DNA of 64,000 bases from positions 10,062,001 through 10,126,000 of the forward strand of contig CM059586.1 in NCBI GenBank assembly GCA_030407085.1, given 5' to 3'. Source of the DNA: Trichopria drosophilae (lineage: Eukaryota > Arthropoda > Insecta > Hymenoptera > Diapriidae). A program made the position numbers and the translations under genes. A model generated the notes under the pieces. It saw only the letters and a program-made list of their open reading frames with translations, did not search any database and was not told where the DNA came from. Each line of letters starts with the position of its first letter. Position 1 is the stretch's first letter. Shown here in pieces: positions 59,201 to 64,000 of this stretch.

Positions 59201-62062
59201 ACTTCTATTTTCTTTTATAGAAATAAACGTCACCAGTATTTTGGTTATTTTGTATTTAAGGGCGTTATCACCTGTTTATGTTTTAATATAAATAAATAAA
59301 TATTCCTGAATCGTTCCGAATAGTTTTTAACCAACCTGATATATTTTTATTTACACGCCAGCCTTGGTTTACGTATTGCTGAACGACCAAAGCAATGGAT
59401 CATAGGTGCTTGCGTTATCATCCTCATTTGTCTCGGCGGCCTATTTCGCTTTCGTCAAGAAAAAAATCCTTTAAAATTATGGGTACCTCCCGACTCAGAC
59501 TTTGTACGAGACACAGAATGGCTAATGTCAAATTTTCAAGAAGGTATCAGAGTCCAAAATATGATTTTCTCAGCAGATGACGTTTTAGAACCAAACGCCT
59601 TGGTTCAATTAAACGAAATAACAAAGCGAATATTTGCTGCACATACGCAAGAAGAGCCAAGGATTTATTGGCACGACGTTTGTTTCAAGTAAACAAAAAT
59701 GAATTACTTCATTACATTCGTAACATAAAATTAAATCAATATTTTGTAGGGTGCCGATACTTCCTGCGTCTCGAAGTAGGAGACAAACAGCAGAGTTAGA
59801 CGATGATTTTTTTAATAACGAACCAAAGATGAGAATGGACGAGGAAGGATACGATCCAGGAGTTCATGCACCTACCTCCATGTATTGTAACATTGTTAAT
59901 AAACTGCCGACAGGATGTACAGTATTCAGTATCGCTGACATTTGGGAATTCAACACGGATCTGATCGCATCCCAAACGAAAGAAGAAATCATAAATACAT
60001 TCAATGCAGCTAAAGAAAGTCCAACAATAGGTCATCCGATTGACTTCCAAAGTTTATTAGGAGGTGTTACTCGTGATGCTGCAGGCAGAATCATTGCTGC
60101 GAAAGTTGTCAAAACCCAATGGCTTGTGCACGTAAATTTCTCGGCTGTAAATATGGACAAAATTGGCAACGACGCTGGAACAGCTGATTGGGTAAGGTGA
60201 GTCCGTGAAAAGGAAAACTCAAGTCCAACTTTACATTAACTATTCCACTTTATTGTTCAGGCTACCTCCAATGTCTTGAATTGGGAATCCCAGTACCTGC
60301 GAGAGCTGGAACGATGCTCGGAAGAACTCGACCGGCAAGGAAATGCAGTGACGATTCGATACGAAGCAGGAAGAAGCTTCGGAGATATTAGCGCAGCAAG
60401 TTTGTTTCAAGATATCGACAAACTTATCATTGGTGTTATACTTATGTCGCTGTATGTACAAATGATACTTTCCAAATTTAACTGGGTCGAGTGGAGGGTA
60501 AGTTTTTCTCTGTAATTTTAAATGTGGTAGAAAATGACAACAAATTTATTTCGTAGTTCTGTCTGACAAGTATTGCTCTATTGAGTATCGCTGCAGCATT
60601 TATTGTCGCCGTTGCTCTGTGTTCATTATTTGGAGTGCCCTATGGACCTGTACATACATCACTGCCGTTCATGTTAATGGGTCTTGGTGTTGATGACACC
60701 TTCGTTATGATGGCATCGTGGGAGGAAGTTATTTCGAATGAAAAAAACAGAAAACTATCTTTAACCGAAAAAGTAGCACTGGCCTTGAGTCGTGCTGGTG
60801 CGGCCATAACAGTTACATCGATAACTGATGTCATTGCATTTCTTATCGGAGCTTTAACAGTAAGTTTTTTTTAATTACATTTTTTTAGACATTGTATGTT
60901 ATTATCTACTTTCGTGTATTTGAACCGTCATCCCAAGCAAATATCTTACAAGAATTTTTTTTAATTACCTTTGACACAAATTTAGTTACACAAATACAAA
61001 TAAATTGCTTTCAGATTTTACCTTCGCTGCAGTCATTTTGCATTTACGCAGCAGCAGGGGTTTTTGTCACTTACCTTCTGCAAGTAACAGTATTCGTGGC
61101 CTTTTTTGTGTTCGATGCCAAACGTATCGAAGAGAAAAAAAATGGGATCATTCCCTGCATTCGTCATGATGAATTCGAACCTAGCACAGATGTTTCCAAC
61201 AATAGCTTCACTTGGAAAGTTATTGATAAACTTTACGAAAATGTTGTATTGACATGGCCTGGGAAAGCGAGTGTCTTAACGATCACATTGATTTTGTCTT
61301 GTTTCGGTGGGATCGGATCGTATAATCTAGAACAATGGTTCGATCCAGTTTGGTTCTTACCAAAGGGAACGTACTTAAGCGATTATCTCATAACGAACCA
61401 AAAAGAATTTCCGCATAAAGGTCATGCAGCTTCAGTTTTCATTGGGAGCGGAGATATAATATCAGATTTTCCAAAAATCTTGAATTTGAGCGATACGCTT
61501 AAGAATATGTCTGGAATCGACACCGTCAAAGACTGGCCGGCAGATTTCGTTCAGTTCGTAAAAGTGAATTACGATCAAGATTTGTCGGATAAAAAAATAC
61601 ACTCTGAAGATTTTAGAAAGTATTTATCAAAATTTCTATTCAGTCGTAGCGGAGGTAGATATCAAGGAAACTTCAGATTCCGAGGACAATTAACCTGCGG
61701 AGAAATGACACCACCGTTACATATTGTCAGCATCGATTTTATTTTCAGGAGATTCAAAACTCCTTATCAATGGATTTCTGGGATGGATGAAGCAAAAAAA
61801 ATTGCTGCAGATTCTGATATTAAAGGATTCGTTACGGTGTGGAGTAAAATGTTCGGTACTTGGGTCACCGATAAAGTAATATCTCAAGAAGTTACTCGGA
61901 ATCTTATTTTAGCTCTTGTTTGCGTTATGGGCACCACTTCGTTTCTTATTGCCGAGCCACAGACTTGTTTTTGGATTTTACTGTGTGTTTTGTTGACGCT
62001 GCTCGATGTTTGCGGATTTATGTTTTATTGGGGACTTACGATCGATATTGTTTCTTGTATCG
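56261..62062 (+). CDS. Patched-related (PTR/PTCHD3-like) membrane protein, 3' part outside the window
   Basis: Six exons: 56261-56358, 59362-59688, 59750-60191, 60261-60497, 60557-60859 and 61015-62062, giving 818 residues plus one base of the next codon. Residues 45-61 form the first membrane helix after FIESFFYTLGLRIAERP. A large extracellular loop follows, then a sterol-sensing-type block with several helices across exons 4-6, including the GLGVDD motif (Asp414/Asp415). These are the acidic residues typical of RND/Patched transporters. FCIYAAAGVFVTY, a second extracellular loop and the second helix bundle follow. The protein stops at SCIG, where the next exon normally supplies the GLSVDY motif. 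Family members are about 900-1000 aa, so roughly the last 100-200 residues are missing. Probable role: RND-type lipid or sterol transport at a membrane. Best match by pattern is the PTCHD/PTR group rather than Patched itself. The distant first exon is supported by frame, phase 2 and family sequence. Confidence 0.85.
56534..57565. mobile_element. Inverted-repeat element with TGCAAAAAGGG boxes (1032 bp), in intron 1
   Basis: The left end GAATCGGTCCATGCAAAAAG mirrors the right end CTTTTTGCATGAACCGATTC (one small difference), each followed inward by GGCACTAAGTCCA or its inverse. Internal boxes 'GCAAAAAGGGCCCCAAGTCC' (near 56675), 'GGTCCCTTTTTGCAT' (near 56701) and 'TGCAAAAAGGGACCTAAGTC' (near 57342) repeat the same theme. 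AAAT flanks both sides and may be the target duplication. No transposase. Confidence 0.65.
57566..59361 (+). other. Rest of Patched-related intron 1
   Basis: AT-rich with no exon seen. A repeat related to 15830-16000 ('CCAGCAAACnnnAAnnAATT' and rows of 'AATACTT') begins near 57834. Confidence 0.4.
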
Positions 62063-62177
62063 GTAAGTTTTAATTACACATAATTTTAAATTTATACTAA
62101 TGATTTAACAAATATTTTTCACAAATTGGCAGTAAGTTGGCAAAAACATTTAAAAAAACGAATTATTCAAGATCCAA

Positions 62178-62675
62178 CCCAATAAGCAAAAAGAAATGTT
62201 GAAATATTCAAAAAGAATACTTTTTGAATACTTTTATGAAAGAAGAATTCTTTGCAACTGCTTAGAAATATAACGAATGTCCGCTATAGTTATTAAATTA
62301 AGAGTTAAAAATTGTTTTAATTTTCAAAAATTTAACATTTTTAAATTTAAGACCTTTTTAAAATTGTTTAGACTTTAAAAATTACAAAATTTTCCAAATT
62401 GAAGCTATTTTATACCTTTTTTAATTTCCAACATTTCAAATTTTCAAAATTTTCATTAATCTAAATGTATCTATATTTCAATATTTTAATGCATTTCAGA
62501 TTGCTGGGAATTTACTTACCTAATCTTTTTATATGCTTTAATTTACAATTAGCATACATAAATTTGTTAGAAAAGAATTCTTATTTATTACTTCTTACAT
62601 ACTATAAGTATAATAAGCATGAGGACATCCGAGAAGTCATAAAGTAATCTTTTTTCAAAATCTGTGCTTATTTGG
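62178..62675. mobile_element. CCCAATAA-tipped element, second copy (498 bp)
   Basis: CCCAATAAGCAAAAAGAAAT at the left and TGTGCTTATTTGG at the right mirror each other. The interior carries 'AATGTCCGCTATAGTTATTA', the inverse of a block near 54497. It is a shorter, rearranged relative of the 53835-54622 element. Confidence 0.5.
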
Positions 62676-62700
62676 AATACTTAAAAGAATTCAATCATGA

Positions 62701-62994
62701 ATGGTATTATTTGAAACAACACCTTTAGAAATAGTTAAATACATAAATGAATTAAAATTGCGTAAAGCTACAGGTATAGATAAAATTTCGTCTGATCTAT
62801 TAAAATTAATTGCAAATCAAATAGCTTCTCCTCTAAGTTACATAATCAACCTGTCATTTATGTATGAAATTTGTCCAAAACATTTTAAACATGCAGTAGT
62901 TATACCGATTTACAAGGAGATCCGTTAGACATAACTAATTATAGGCCAATATCCTTACTGCTAACTATATCAAAAACTTTCGAAAAATGTTTAA
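62701..62994 (+). pseudogene. Non-LTR reverse-transcriptase fragment
   Basis: The frame at 62701-62926 includes IVKYINELKLRKATGIDKIS and later HAVVIPIYK, the first reverse-transcriptase blocks of Jockey/I-type elements. A frameshift near 62917 leads to DPLDITNYRPISLLLTISKT and FEKC, the next block. The sequence is cut at TTAA 62991 by a MITE. No active site (FADD) region is present. Confidence 0.75.
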
Positions 62995-64000
62995 CCCCTT
63001 CGCTGCGGATGACAAAGATCTTTGTCATTTAGGACTTTTCTCTGACTGCGGCAAAAACGCAAATCTTTGTCATGACATAAATTAGTCTAATGAAGTCAAT
63101 AATATATCCAATTTGAAAACTTGAACATTTCTAGCCAGCCTCTTAAAATATGTTGTTTTTACGATTTTGTAAAAATCTTTGTCATGGAGCTATGTCGCCG
63201 TATTAGGTCAATTTATGCATTAAAAATTAATGAAATCGTATGAAACTTGCTACTCAGGGGTTTTCGAGGTCGCCGATTACAAATCTGATGAAATATTTTG
63301 AAAATTCAAAATGGCGGATCCAGTACCGCGAGTTAATGTTAGCCTTCCCCGTTAGCTTCGGTATACAATATGTACTTACACATTTTACTACGAGGAGGAT
63401 GGAGAAAGGTCTTCAAAGTGCAATTTTTTTCTGTTTTTATACATTTTTGTTTAAAATGGTTTTTAAAATAAAAACTGTAACATATTGAACTCTAGAAATC
63501 AGTGTTTTTTCCCACATGTAACACGATAACTCAGGAGTACATAACAAAATTTTGAAATTTACACGGAATAATCTGGATAGATAATAAACTCTGTAAAATA
63601 TCTACAAAAACTAAAAATATAGATTTGTAGCTGCAGAATCGAAGAAGTTTTTGATAAAAATACAAAATTCGGTATAAATATTCTATAAATAATCACGAGA
63701 GTGTTTCTATTGCCAACCTGCCACGAGCAGCATTATTTACATATGAATAACAAATTGCCGTAATATTGTACATGCAAAAACTGATATAAGATTCGTAATC
63801 AGTTCGAATTTTTATTATGACGTCCGCCATATTGAATCCGCCATTTTTAATTTTCTAAAAATGTAACTTCAGATTCGTAATCAGCGACCCCGAAAACCTC
63901 TGAGCAACAAGTGTCAGGGGAATGATTGGTATTTAGAAAATTTGCCCGCAATATTGAATCCGCCATTTTAAATTTTCGAAATCTGACTTCAAATTCGTAA
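62995..64000. mobile_element. PiggyBac-type MITE 3, partial or rearranged
   Basis: Begins after TTAA (62991-62994) with CCCCTTCGCTGCGGATGAC, similar to the tip at 27491. A forward box 'GGTTTTCGAGGTCGCCGATTAC' lies near 63257, and inverted boxes near 63795-63900 and 63955-64000 match the family. It is longer than the 0.8 kb seen in complete copies, so it holds an insertion or two adjoining copies, and its right end is not in the window. Confidence 0.55.

Larger units (their letters stand above)
62063..64000 (+). other. Patched-related intron filled with nested repeats
   Basis: No exon with the expected GLSVDY start was recognised before the window ends. The interval consists of a CCCAATAA-tipped element (62178-62675), a reverse-transcriptase fragment (62701-62994) and a piggyBac-family MITE inserted into that fragment (from 62995). 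Confidence 0.5.

Noticed and set aside
60240..60834. Minus-strand open frames over Patched-related exons
   Set aside because: They lie antisense to exons with clear family motifs (for example GLGVDD) and correct splice phases.
1..64000. tRNA and rRNA genes
   Set aside because: I looked for GGTTCGAATCC-type T-loops with a matching A-box and for conserved rRNA words and found none. A covariance-model scan would be more sensitive.

Overview
The window is AT-rich eukaryotic DNA with short GT-AG introns, small exons and dense non-autonomous transposons. Penelope-like, DIRS-like and non-LTR retroelement remnants are also present. The genes are animal: two metallothionein loci, a secreted GHSLG lipase/phospholipase A1 and a Patched-related membrane protein. 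The metallothioneins and the lipase type suggest an arthropod, most likely an insect; the exact lineage cannot be read from the sequence.

Layout. 1-780 is the broken 3' end of a non-LTR retrotransposon. 780-12300 is AT-rich DNA with no supportable gene; its last 3.8 kb is a decayed 1.0-1.4 kb tandem triplication. 12300-24860 (+) holds an unusually large modular metallothionein. At least 15 small phase-1 exons near 20.9-24.3 kb each encode one six-to-eight-cysteine module (one exon carries two). Two first-exon sets, at 12.5 kb and 20.4 kb, each sit behind a TATA/initiator-like promoter. The short form is 322 aa with 99 Cys; the long form would be 374 aa with 111 Cys. 25000-33700 is a transposon field: a Penelope-like element in an inverted repeat with hammerhead-like cores, piggyBac-like and mariner-like MITEs, a DIRS remnant and a second hammerhead-bearing inverted repeat. 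33808-39115 (+) is a four-exon secreted lipase/phospholipase A1. 43527-49810 (-) is an ordinary five-exon 64-aa metallothionein with 21 Cys. 49870-56000 is repeats only. 56261-62062 (+) is the N-terminal 818 residues of a Patched-related protein that continues past the window. 62063-64000 holds nested retroelement and MITE debris.

Function. The two metallothioneins lie 19 kb apart on opposite strands. They share a 13-nt first coding exon ending in phase 1, phase-1 introns throughout, and an intron just after the stop codon, which argues for common ancestry. They would be cytosolic metal-binding and detoxification proteins. The modular gene looks like repeated exon-pair duplication, giving alternating CxCCxCxxCxC and CxCCxCxxxCxC modules. 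The lipase and Patched-related genes have no evident functional link to them.
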